Assembly (NCBI GenBank): GCA_934307335.1
Contig: CAKRCL010000065.1
Coordinates: forward strand, 1 to 8,011
DNA: 8,011 nucleotides
Source of the DNA: an uncultured Dorea sp.
GTDB lineage: Bacteria; Bacillota; Clostridia; Lachnospirales; Lachnospiraceae
Direction: 5' to 3'
Part shown: one piece after another, positions 1 to 6,956 of the stretch
Position numbering within the stretch: position 1 is the stretch's first letter
Layout of the letters: each line of letters starts with the position of its first letter
Position numbers and translations under genes: made by a program
The notes under the pieces: generated by a model
What the model was told of the DNA's origin: nothing
The model's database searches: none
The model's input: only the letters and a program-made list of their open reading frames with translations

Positions 1-46
1 GGTAACACATGGAGCTGACTGTTACTAATAGGTCGAGGGCATAACC
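1..46 (+). rRNA. 23S ribosomal RNA, 3' end only (partial)
   Basis: The first bases match the conserved tail of bacterial 23S rRNA: a GAGCTGACTG block, then TTACTAATAGGTCGAGGG and a terminal ATAACC. That terminal segment normally pairs with the start of the 23S molecule (a GGTTA-type 5' end) to close domain I, so the mature end should lie near position 46, give or take a few bases. The rest of the gene is upstream of the window. The following stretch is the 3' transcribed spacer; no 5S rRNA is seen after it. Assignment is by recognition of conserved bases; the exact 3' terminus is an estimate. Confidence 0.9.
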
Positions 47-116
47 AAGTAAGGTGGATAGGTAAGATGTTAAAAAAAGTTTCTTATATGCAGTTTTGAA
101 TGTATATAGTGTATAT

Positions 117-151
117 AAAAAAGAAGTTAATGAAAGTTAACTTCTTTTTTT
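117..151 (+). terminator. Rho-independent terminator, probably bidirectional
   Basis: A perfect 10-bp stem (AAGAAGTTAA at 121-130 with TTAACTTCTT at 137-146) encloses a six-base loop and is followed by a T-run to 151. The stem is preceded by A residues at 117-120, so read on the - strand the same hairpin is also followed by a run of Ts. It lies about 70 bases after the 23S end and about 47 bases beyond the stop of the convergent LysR gene, so it can end both transcripts. Confidence 0.85.
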
Positions 152-197
152 GCGTTAACACGAGCCAAAATCGCAACTTTCTAACGACTGTATCTGG

Positions 198-1082
198 TTA
201 TTTGTTAATGCATACATCTAAAAATTCTTGTACGGTAGTAGCAATTTTCTTTTCTCTTTTCCAAATTAGTAAAATTTGTGTTATAAGTTCAGGTTCATCA
301 ATTTCACCAATTTGAAGTCCTGTGCATAATGATTGCATTGATTTTGGAAAAATCGCAGTTGCGAATCCTTCTTTAGCCCAAAGCAAGGCACTTTTTGCAT
401 CATCACAGAGACAGAAAACTTCAGGATCCAGATTTTTGGCATGAAATGTGTCTAGAATAAGTTTTTCATATCGCCGATAAAGAATCAAAGGATGTTTTGC
501 CAGCTCATTTAGCTGTATTATTCTTTTGTCATTTGGATTTGTGATAGGAGTATTGATGCCAGCTGGATAAGCAGTTGAAAATCCTGATACGGCAATCATA
601 GGTTCAGTGCGTAACACGCAGGAATCAACTTTATCAAATCGAAATGGAGTGCGTGCGACAGAGATATCTATGATACCGTCCATGAGATAGCTGTATAAAC
701 TATAAGTGCTTCCATCTCGAACTTCAAAATTCACATCTGGATTTTCATTTACAAATTTAGAGATAAAAGGCATCATCATAGTAGTCGTAGTGGAGGTCAT
801 TCCGATACGAAGAACTCTTTTTTTCCCGGCTTTTGTAACTTCAAGCTTTGCAGAATCTGCATAATCAAGCAAATTTACAGCGCGCGCATATAAGACTTCA
901 CCGGCATTTGTCAGAGTAACTCCTTTGCTCGTCCGGTCAAAAAGCTGCACGCCTAGCTCGGTTTCCAACTGACGAATTTGATAACTGAGAGGAGGCTGTG
1001 ACATATTTAAATGTCTGGCTGCTTCATTAAAGCTATGTGTATCTGCAATTTGTCTAAAGTATTCTAATTGTCTAAGCTCCAT
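198..1082 (-). CDS. LysR-type transcriptional regulator
   Basis: A DNA-binding regulator of the LysR (LTTR) family, 294 residues, the usual family length. The N-terminus (MELRQLEYFRQIADTHSF) and the segment at residues 20-51 (AARHLNMSQPPLSYQIRQLE, then LGVQLFDRT) are the classic winged helix-turn-helix and dimerisation helix. Residues from about 90 onward form the periplasmic-binding-protein-like effector domain (starting LRIGMTSTTT). A TTG start two codons upstream (1086-1088) is possible, but the ATG at 1080-1082 gives the family's standard MELRQLEYF start. No strong ribosome binding site is visible before either. The gene is divergent from the ABC exporter pair, the common arrangement for an LTTR that controls the neighbouring operon and itself. 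Its effector cannot be deduced. It converges on the rRNA operon and shares its terminator. Confidence 0.95.
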   Translation of the reverse strand: MELRQLEYFRQIADTHSFNEAARHLNMSQPPLSYQIRQLETELGVQLFDRTSKGVTLTNAGEVLYARAVNLLDYADSAKLEVTKAGKKRVLRIGMTSTTTTMMMPFISKFVNENPDVNFEVRDGSTYSLYSYLMDGIIDISVARTPFRFDKVDSCVLRTEPMIAVSGFSTAYPAGINTPITNPNDKRIIQLNELAKHPLILYRRYEKLILDTFHAKNLDPEVFCLCDDAKSALLWAKEGFATAIFPKSMQSLCTGLQIGEIDEPELITQILLIWKREKKIATTVQEFLDVCINK

Positions 1083-1128
1083 AATCAATCACATTTCTTG
1101 AAGGTTTCAAAAACGTATTTAACACTAT

Positions 1129-1157
1129 ATTATAATGTAGCTACCACAAAAGCAATA
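1129..1157 (-). promoter_or_regulatory. Candidate promoter of the LysR gene
   Basis: On the - strand a perfect TATAAT -10 box lies at 1134-1129. The -35 region is weak: TATTGC (1157-1152) at 17-bp spacing, or TTGCTT (1155-1150) at 15 bp. The predicted start of transcription would be near 1122, leaving a leader of about 40 bases. The -35 region overlaps one AGCAATA element and the spacer contains the GTAGCTAC dyad, consistent with autoregulation. Only the -10 is convincing. Confidence 0.5.
1136..1148. promoter_or_regulatory. Candidate LTTR box (T-N11-A with dyad)
   Basis: TGTAGCTACCACA fits the T-N11-A rule of LysR-family binding sites and contains the perfect 8-bp palindrome GTAGCTAC at 1137-1144. 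It lies between the two divergent genes, inside the spacer of the predicted LysR-gene promoter. The T-N11-A motif is very loose, so the support is its position plus the dyad; binding is inferred. Confidence 0.4.
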
Positions 1158-1204
1158 TAAAAAATATATTACAAAGCAATAAAAGGAATATTATGCATAT
1201 TGCT
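1151..1204. repeat. Three AGCAATA elements at 24-bp intervals
   Basis: AGCAATA occurs at 1151-1157 and 1175-1181 in direct orientation and as its complement TATTGCT at 1198-1204. The AGCAAT cores (1151, 1175, 1199) start exactly 24 bp apart. The second and third copies form an inverted repeat with a 16-bp spacer. The first copy overlaps the LysR-gene -35 region and the third lies just upstream of the exporter -10 box. The set could be operator half-sites for the LysR protein; the surrounding DNA is AT-rich, so chance is not excluded. Confidence 0.4.
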
Positions 1205-1220
1205 GAATGTGCGTTATAAT
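1192..1220 (+). promoter_or_regulatory. Candidate promoter of the ABC exporter operon
   Basis: A perfect TATAAT lies at 1215-1220, about 44 bases before the exporter start codon. The hexamer 17 bp upstream (TATGCA, 1192-1197) is a poor -35 box, and there is no TGn extension. This suggests a promoter that depends on an activator such as the divergent LysR protein. Transcription would start near 1227. The purine-rich AGAGAGGAAGG at about 1246-1256 is the ribosome binding site for the ATG at 1264. Confidence 0.5.
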
Positions 1221-1263
1221 AGGCATAGATTCGTGAAACAGGAAGAGAGAGGAAGGTTGAGAC

Positions 1264-3030
1264 ATGAAAAGTTTGGCATTTTATCTCAAAGGATATAAGA
1301 AAGAAAGTATTCTGGCACCGCTTTTTAAGCTATTGGAAGTTGTTTTCGATCTTTTAGTTCCGGTAGTCGTTGCACAGATTATTGATGTTGGTGTTGCGCA
1401 GGACGATCGGACTTACGTGGTTCAGATGTTTTTTGTATTGATTTTAATGGCGGGAGTCGGACTTGCCTGCAGTTTTACTGCTCAGTTTTTTGCAGCAAAA
1501 GCAAGCTGTGGATTTGCTGCAAAATTAAGACAGGCAATGTTCGATCATATTCAGTCATTATCATTTACAGAACTTGATACGATGGGAACGGATACATTGA
1601 TCACACGACTGACGGATGATGTGAATCAGGTGCAGAACGGATTGAATCTGGGACTAAGACTTCTGCTTCGAAGTCCATTTGTTGTACTTGGCTCCATGGT
1701 CATGGCATTTACAATCAATGTAAAATGCGCATGGATATTTGTGATTGCGATTCCAGTATTGTTCGTCGTTGTATTTTCCATTATGCTGGTCAGTATTCCA
1801 TTATTTAAAAAAGTGCAAAATGGATTGGACCGGGTGACAGGACTGACAAGAGAAAATCTCACAGGTGTCCGTGTTATCCGTGCATTTTGCAGGGAAGAGC
1901 AATCTATAGAAGAATTTGAAGACAGTAGCCGGGAACTGACAAGATTAAATCTTTTTGTCGGAAGAATTTCAGCATTTTTGAATCCAGTGACTTATGTACT
2001 GATCAATATTGCGACGGTGATTCTGATTGATCGCGCCGGTATTCAGGTCAATATGGGACACATGCATCAGGGAGAAGTCGTAGCACTTTATAATTATATG
2101 CTTCAGATTATTGTTGAGCTGATTAAATTAGCTTCTCTGATTATCACTCTGAACAAATCTATGGCATGCGCGGAGCGTGTGGCTGGGATTCTTGCAGTGA
2201 AGTCTAGTATGACATATGTAAATGATAAGAAATGTCAGGAAGAGAAGAAGCAAAATCATGTGCCGGCTGTCAAGTTTGACCATGTGACATTTACTTATGC
2301 GGGTGCAGGAGCACCTAGTCTTAAGAATATCAGTTTCCAGGCAATGCCGGGCGAGACAATCGGTATTATCGGAGGAACCGGAAGTGGTAAATCAACACTG
2401 GTATCTTTGATTACAAGATTCTACGATCCGCAGGACGGACAGGTCTATATGGACGGAGAAAATGTTACAGAATACACAAGAAAATCTATCGGCGAGAAGG
2501 TAGGAGTTGTCCAGCAGAGAAGCGTGCTTTTTCAGGGGAGTATCCGTGATAATCTGAAATGGGGCGATGAGAATGCAACAGATGAAGAAATTTGGAAGGC
2601 AATTGAGACTGCCCAGGCAAAAGAAGTGGTAGAAGGAAAACCTGGAAAACTGGATTTCCAGTTGGAGCAGAATGGACGAAATCTTTCGGGTGGGCAAAAA
2701 CAGAGGCTTACCATTGCAAGAGCACTAGTTAAGAAACCGGAGATTCTGATTTTAGATGACAGTGCAAGTGCTCTGGATTTTGCGACAGATGCAGCACTTA
2801 GAAAAGCAATCCGTGGACTGGAAGGAAAGATGACAACATTTCTTGTGTCCCAGCGCGTAGCCGGAATCAAGCAGGCAGATAAAATACTTGTTCTTGGAAA
2901 TGGAGAATTGGCTGGACAGGGAACGCATGAAGAATTGATGAAAAATTGTGAAGTTTACCAGGAAATTTATTATTCACAATTCCCGGAAGAAAAATTAAAA
3001 ATAAATTATGACGAGAAAGGAGAGGCATAG
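1264..3030 (+). CDS. ABC exporter half-transporter, subunit 1 (degenerate ATPase motifs)
   Basis: A 588-residue exporter-type ABC protein in the inner membrane: six-helix membrane domain at about residues 15-300, ATPase domain from about 335 to the end. Visible motifs are Walker A GGTGSGKST (370-378), Q-loop Q417, intact signature LSGGQ (474-478) and Walker B ILILD (494-498). The residue after Walker B, normally the catalytic Glu, is Asp499, and the H-loop His is replaced by Gln530 (LVSQR). These are hallmarks of the degenerate half of heterodimeric exporters such as BmrC/BmrD, LmrC/LmrD and TM287/TM288. The partner begins three bases after this stop codon. The pair probably exports drugs, peptides or lipids; the substrate cannot be read from sequence. 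It is the first gene of an operon transcribed away from the LysR gene. The start is supported by a purine-rich ribosome binding site and the typical short N-terminus. Confidence 0.93.
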   Translation: MKSLAFYLKGYKKESILAPLFKLLEVVFDLLVPVVVAQIIDVGVAQDDRTYVVQMFFVLILMAGVGLACSFTAQFFAAKASCGFAAKLRQAMFDHIQSLSFTELDTMGTDTLITRLTDDVNQVQNGLNLGLRLLLRSPFVVLGSMVMAFTINVKCAWIFVIAIPVLFVVVFSIMLVSIPLFKKVQNGLDRVTGLTRENLTGVRVIRAFCREEQSIEEFEDSSRELTRLNLFVGRISAFLNPVTYVLINIATVILIDRAGIQVNMGHMHQGEVVALYNYMLQIIVELIKLASLIITLNKSMACAERVAGILAVKSSMTYVNDKKCQEEKKQNHVPAVKFDHVTFTYAGAGAPSLKNISFQAMPGETIGIIGGTGSGKSTLVSLITRFYDPQDGQVYMDGENVTEYTRKSIGEKVGVVQQRSVLFQGSIRDNLKWGDENATDEEIWKAIETAQAKEVVEGKPGKLDFQLEQNGRNLSGGQKQRLTIARALVKKPEILILDDSASALDFATDAALRKAIRGLEGKMTTFLVSQRVAGIKQADKILVLGNGELAGQGTHEELMKNCEVYQEIYYSQFPEEKLKINYDEKGEA

Positions 3031-3033
3031 AAG

Positions 3034-4743
3034 ATGAAGAAGATTTTAAAATTCATTGGAAGATATAAAATATTTCTTGTGTTGAGTGTGTTACTGGCAA
3101 CTGTATCAGTGATACTGCAACTCTATGTGCCAATCCTGTTTGGAGACGCCATTGATCAGGTCGTTGCAGAACATCAGGTTCATTTTGATGCCATGTGGGT
3201 ACTGTTAAGAGAAATTCTTGTGTTAGTTGCAATATCAGCGCTGGCAACATGGGTCATGAATATGATTAACAACCATATGACCTATCATATTGTGCAGGAT
3301 ATCCGTTCTCAGGCAATTCGTCATATCCAGCGTCTGCCGCTTTCTTATCTGGACCGTCACAGTTCCGGAGATATTGTAAGCCGGATCATTGCCGATACAG
3401 ACATTTTGTCTGATGGTATTTTGCTTGGATTTACGCAGTTGTTTTCTGGGATTGTGACAATTGTTGTCACATTGATTTTTATGTTTTCGAAAAATATCTG
3501 GATCACACTTCTGGTCATTGTTCTGACACCGATGAGCTTTTTAATTGCCAGATTTATTTCTTCCAGATCATTTGAAATGTTTCATAAGCAGAGTGAGACT
3601 CGAGGAAAGCAGACAGCATTGATTGACGAAATGATTGGCAACCAGAAAGTTGTCAAAGCATTTGGATATGAAAAAAAAGCGTCAGAGCGATTTGCACAGA
3701 TCAATGCAGATTTACAAAAATACAGTCAGAAAGCAGTTTTCTACAGCAGTCTGACAAACCCGTCTACGCGTTTCGTAAATAATGTTATCTATGCAGGTGT
3801 TGCTCTTGTAGGAGCATTTATGATACCAGGCGGAGCACTGACAGTCGGAGGTTTGTCTGTGCTGTTATCCTATGCAAACCAGTATATGAAACCGTTCAAT
3901 GACATCAGTTCTGTCATCACAGAGATGCAAAATGCGCTGGCGTGTGCGAACCGTATTTTTGATCTTCTGGAGGAAGAGGAAGAATTACCGGCTGTGGAAG
4001 GAACACTTGAAAAAGTAGAAGGAAATGTATCGATTGAGCATGTGGATTTCAGTTATGATAAGAATTGCAGCCTGATTAAAGATTTTAATCTGGAAGTAGA
4101 GCCTGGTATGCGAATTGCTATTGTAGGACCTACCGGCTGTGGAAAAACGACATTTATCAATCTGCTGATGCGCTTTTATGATGTGGATCAGGGAAATATT
4201 AAAATCGACGGTAAGCCAATTGACGGACTCAGCCGCCATGCACTTCGCAGCTCCTATGGAATGGTTTTACAGGAGACCTGGATCAAAGACGGAACAGTTC
4301 GGGAAAATATTGCATTTGGAAAACCGGATGCCACAGATGAAGAAATTATACGTGCTGCAAAAGAGGCGCATAGCTGGGAATTTATCGAGCGCCTTCCAAA
4401 AGGATTGGATACGGTGCTTCATGAAGACAGTATCAGTCAGGGACAAAAGCAACTTCTGTGTATTACAAGAGTTATGCTCTGCCTGCCACCAATGTTGATT
4501 CTCGATGAGGCAACATCAAGCATTGATACAAGAACTGAGTTGCAGATTCAGGAAGCATTTGATAAATTGATGAAAGGACGTACAAGCTTTATTGTAGCAC
4601 ACAGGCTTTCTACAATCCGAAATGCATCACTCATTCTTGTTATGAGAGACGGAAAGATCATCGAGCAGGGAACACACGAAGAACTGTTGGCCCAAGGAGG
4701 CTTTTACAATAAGTTGTATAACAGTCAGTTCCAGGCTGTTTGA
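3034..4743 (+). CDS. ABC exporter half-transporter, subunit 2 (consensus catalytic residues, altered signature)
   Basis: A 569-residue membrane-plus-ATPase ABC exporter subunit, partner of the preceding protein. The membrane domain spans about residues 10-300 and the ATPase domain about 330-569. Motifs: Walker A GPTGCGKTT (365-373), Q-loop Q413, Walker B MLILD (487-491) followed by the catalytic Glu492 (DEATSSID), and the H-loop His523 (VAHRLSTI). Its signature is ISQGQ (467-471) instead of LSGGQ. In the dimer, this altered signature faces the Asp/Gln-substituted site of subunit 1, while its own intact Walker and His residues face the intact LSGGQ of subunit 1, giving one competent and one degenerate ATP site. 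The ATG is 3 bases after the upstream stop with AAAGGAGAGG at 3016-3025 as ribosome binding site, so the two are surely co-transcribed. Substrate unknown. Confidence 0.94.
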   Translation: MKKILKFIGRYKIFLVLSVLLATVSVILQLYVPILFGDAIDQVVAEHQVHFDAMWVLLREILVLVAISALATWVMNMINNHMTYHIVQDIRSQAIRHIQRLPLSYLDRHSSGDIVSRIIADTDILSDGILLGFTQLFSGIVTIVVTLIFMFSKNIWITLLVIVLTPMSFLIARFISSRSFEMFHKQSETRGKQTALIDEMIGNQKVVKAFGYEKKASERFAQINADLQKYSQKAVFYSSLTNPSTRFVNNVIYAGVALVGAFMIPGGALTVGGLSVLLSYANQYMKPFNDISSVITEMQNALACANRIFDLLEEEEELPAVEGTLEKVEGNVSIEHVDFSYDKNCSLIKDFNLEVEPGMRIAIVGPTGCGKTTFINLLMRFYDVDQGNIKIDGKPIDGLSRHALRSSYGMVLQETWIKDGTVRENIAFGKPDATDEEIIRAAKEAHSWEFIERLPKGLDTVLHEDSISQGQKQLLCITRVMLCLPPMLILDEATSSIDTRTELQIQEAFDKLMKGRTSFIVAHRLSTIRNASLILVMRDGKIIEQGTHEELLAQGGFYNKLYNSQFQAV

Positions 4744-4790
4744 TAATATTTTGTGTATGTTGATGCAGATATGGCAAAAAAATGTGTAGA

Positions 4791-4809
4791 TTGTGTAAAG
4801 ATTATACAA
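4791..4809. repeat. Imperfect inverted repeat in the leader of the DUF5107 gene
   Basis: TTGTGTA (4791-4797) and TATACAA (4803-4809) form a 7-bp inverted repeat with one mismatch and a 5-bp spacer. TTGTGTA also occurs at 4751-4757. The repeat sits in the 153-base gap between the exporter stop and the true start of the next gene and overlaps a possible -10 (TATACA or TACAAT) that has no good -35 partner. It resembles the stronger repeat upstream of the binding-protein gene. It may be an operator or a regulated promoter; the evidence is weak. Confidence 0.3.
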
Positions 4810-4896
4810 TGGATCTGTGCCATGATGGAAGATAAGATACAGGAAATGAAATATATCAGGTTAAATGATGTAATTGTAAGAAGTGGGAGGTATATT

Positions 4897-6828
4897 ATGA
4901 CAAGGCTTGTATTTGAGACAAAACGTATGCAAGTTGCAGATCTGGGAGAGGAGTCTTCGGTACCGGATCTTTTTGGGGAATTGACAACTCAGAATTCGCT
5001 TGTGTTTGATCTGGATGAGGATGATGAGATTTATGAAGGATATGGCAAAGTAAAAAGTGCATTTCCATATCGTCAACTCAATGGATATACAAGAGAGTTG
5101 CATGAGAAAGAGGTAAAGACAGCGGTTCTGGAAAATGAATATTTGAAAGCAGTATTTCTTACGGAATATGGTGGAAGATTGTGGGAACTGTGGGATAAAG
5201 AACACGGAAAGAATCTTCTTTACACGAATGATGTACTCAGGTTCAGTAATCTTGCAATTAGAAATGCCTGGTTTTCCGGAGGGGTAGAGTGGAATCTTGG
5301 AATTATCGGTCATAATCCATTGACAACAGATCCGCTTTATGTAGCGCAGACGCAGACAGATGAAGGGGATCCGGTACTTCGCATGTATGAATATGAGCGA
5401 ATTCGTGGAGTTATCTGGCAAATGGACTTCTGGCTGGAGGAGAAATGTCCATATCTGAATTGCAGAATGAGAATTGTTAATGACAGCGATCAGGTCATTC
5501 CGATGTACTGGTGGAGTAACATGGCAGTACCGGAGTATGAAGGGGGACGCCTTGTCGTACCGGCACAGGAAGCATTTACAGCGGTAGGGACGAATGGTTT
5601 TAAAGTAGAGATTCCGTTTGTTAATGGAATTGATGTAACAGATTATAAGAAGATTCCGACCAGCATAGATTATTTCTTCCATATTCCGGAAGAAGAGCCA
5701 AAATATATTGCAAATATTGCGCCAGACGGCTATGGACTTTTACAATTTTCAACACCAAGACTACAGGGAAGAAAGTTATTTTCCTGGGGGAATATTGATG
5801 CTTCTGACCGCTGGCAGGAATTTTTGACAGAAGATGCGGGACGCTATGTGGAGATTCAGGCAGGACTAGGAAAGACACAGTATGGCTGTATTCCGATGGC
5901 ACCACACACCGCATGGGAATGGATGGAGCGCTACGGCGCAGTGAATCTCGGCGCAGGTGCCTGTGATCAGTCCCATGAATGGCGTTATAAAAAGGTAACA
6001 GAAGAACTAAAAGAAAATCAGGAGATTGAGAAACTTAAGAAACGTCTGGAAGAGACAAAAGGACTTGCAAAGAAACAGGCAAAGCTAGTCCAGGCAGGAA
6101 GCGGATTTGGAATATTTGCAGCAAAAACAAAAAGAACTGGACATCTGGAATTTGTCAATCATTCTGAAGTATTGGAGAAATGGAAACATTTCTTTGAAAC
6201 CGGAATTTTGCATATGCCAAATCCAAAAGACGAGCCGGATGAGTTTTGGAATGGGGAGAAATTCCTGACATATCTGGAAGAGAAAACAGTCGGAAAAGAT
6301 GCGCCCAATGCAGCAAACTGGTATGCTCATTATCATCTTGGTATCAGCTATCTGATTGCCGGAAGAAAAGAAGCGGCGAGAGACGAATTTGAGAGATCTA
6401 TTAATCTTGCATCTAACGCATGGGCATATCATGGACTGGCATGCCTGTATCTGAAATCAGATCCTGAGAAGGCAAAACAGTTTATTATGGAAGGAATGGC
6501 GCTTCAGAGAGAGAGACTTTCTTATCAGAAGGAAGGATTTAAGATTCTGGAAAAATGTGGGGCATACAAGGAAATTGATGAAGAATATAGTAGACAGACC
6601 GCAGAAAATCAGAAGAACGGACGGATTCAATATTATTATGTGGCAGCACTTGCAAAATTAGAAAGAAATGAAGAGGCTTATCATTTGCTGAATGACGGCG
6701 ATGGAATTGATGTGTCAGATATCCGGGAAGGAGACAGTGATATCCAGGCAATCTGGGAGAGCCTTCATGAAAAATTATATGGGGAAAAAGGGCATTTGCC
6801 ACACTACTATAATTTTAAAGTAAATTAA
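4897..6828 (+). CDS. DUF5107-type protein with C-terminal TPR-like repeats
   Basis: A 643-residue protein, apparently cytoplasmic because no signal peptide or membrane segment is seen. The first half matches what I recognise as DUF5107, a sugar-mutarotase-like beta fold: YGGRLWELWD (91-100), NAWFSGGVEWN (123-133), PMYWWSNMAVPE (202-213), LFSWG (294-298), YVEIQAG (317-323) and WEWMERYG (340-347). A charged, probably coiled-coil linker covers about 363-398. TPR-like helix pairs follow at about 474-507 (WYAHYHLGISYLIAGR start) and 508-539, with further helices to the end. Longer family members, to my recollection around 1000 residues, carry more repeats, so this is a short but apparently complete form. 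The start is the ATG with GGGAGG at 4885-4890; the reading frame is open back to a GTG at 4753, but that has no ribosome binding site and would add 48 unrelated residues. The neighbouring sugar-binding lipoprotein suggests a role in carbohydrate metabolism; the reaction is unknown. Confidence 0.85.
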   Translation: MTRLVFETKRMQVADLGEESSVPDLFGELTTQNSLVFDLDEDDEIYEGYGKVKSAFPYRQLNGYTRELHEKEVKTAVLENEYLKAVFLTEYGGRLWELWDKEHGKNLLYTNDVLRFSNLAIRNAWFSGGVEWNLGIIGHNPLTTDPLYVAQTQTDEGDPVLRMYEYERIRGVIWQMDFWLEEKCPYLNCRMRIVNDSDQVIPMYWWSNMAVPEYEGGRLVVPAQEAFTAVGTNGFKVEIPFVNGIDVTDYKKIPTSIDYFFHIPEEEPKYIANIAPDGYGLLQFSTPRLQGRKLFSWGNIDASDRWQEFLTEDAGRYVEIQAGLGKTQYGCIPMAPHTAWEWMERYGAVNLGAGACDQSHEWRYKKVTEELKENQEIEKLKKRLEETKGLAKKQAKLVQAGSGFGIFAAKTKRTGHLEFVNHSEVLEKWKHFFETGILHMPNPKDEPDEFWNGEKFLTYLEEKTVGKDAPNAANWYAHYHLGISYLIAGRKEAARDEFERSINLASNAWAYHGLACLYLKSDPEKAKQFIMEGMALQRERLSYQKEGFKILEKCGAYKEIDEEYSRQTAENQKNGRIQYYYVAALAKLERNEEAYHLLNDGDGIDVSDIREGDSDIQAIWESLHEKLYGEKGHLPHYYNFKVN

Positions 6829-6922
6829 TTTCTTCCAAAATGTAAAGAAGATATCATTCTGGTAGGTGGATGAGGCTGCAATATCGAGATATAACTTGTA
6901 CAATGTAGAAAAAATAACAAGA

Positions 6923-6952
6923 TTGTGAAAAACTAGATTTGTATAATATATA
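6923..6952 (+). promoter_or_regulatory. Candidate promoter of the sugar-binding lipoprotein gene
   Basis: TTGTGA (6923-6928) and TATATA (6947-6952) are separated by 18 bp. A better -10 hexamer, TATAAT, is at 6942-6947 but lies only 13 bp from TTGTGA, so which -10 is used is unclear. The inverted repeat at 6938-6956 covers both -10 candidates, so a protein bound there would block the promoter. Confidence 0.4.
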
Positions 6953-6956
6953 CAAA
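6938..6956. repeat. Perfect inverted repeat, operator candidate
   Basis: TTTGTATA (6938-6945) and TATACAAA (6949-6956) are perfect 8-bp inverted arms around the 3-bp spacer ATA. It lies on the candidate -10 region of the binding-protein gene, where a repressor would act. It is not followed by a T-run or GC-rich stem, so it is not a convincing terminator. The regulator is not in the window. Confidence 0.45.

Noticed and set aside
100..315. 71-residue + strand frame over the terminator and the LysR 3' end
   Set aside because: It starts in the rRNA 3' spacer, reads through the terminator hairpin and is antisense to the LysR gene, with no ribosome binding site.
4720..4754. Hairpin AACAGTC / GGCTGTT overlapping the end of the second exporter gene, a possible terminator
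   Set aside because: The 7-bp stem includes a wobble pair, lies inside the coding sequence and is followed by TGATAATATTTTG rather than a clean T-run. At most a weak terminator; not listed.
4861..5682. 273-residue open frame on the - strand inside the DUF5107 gene
   Set aside because: It is fully antisense to a coding frame with clear family motifs. The translation is rich in Cys, Ile and Tyr with no domain pattern, as expected of a shadow frame.
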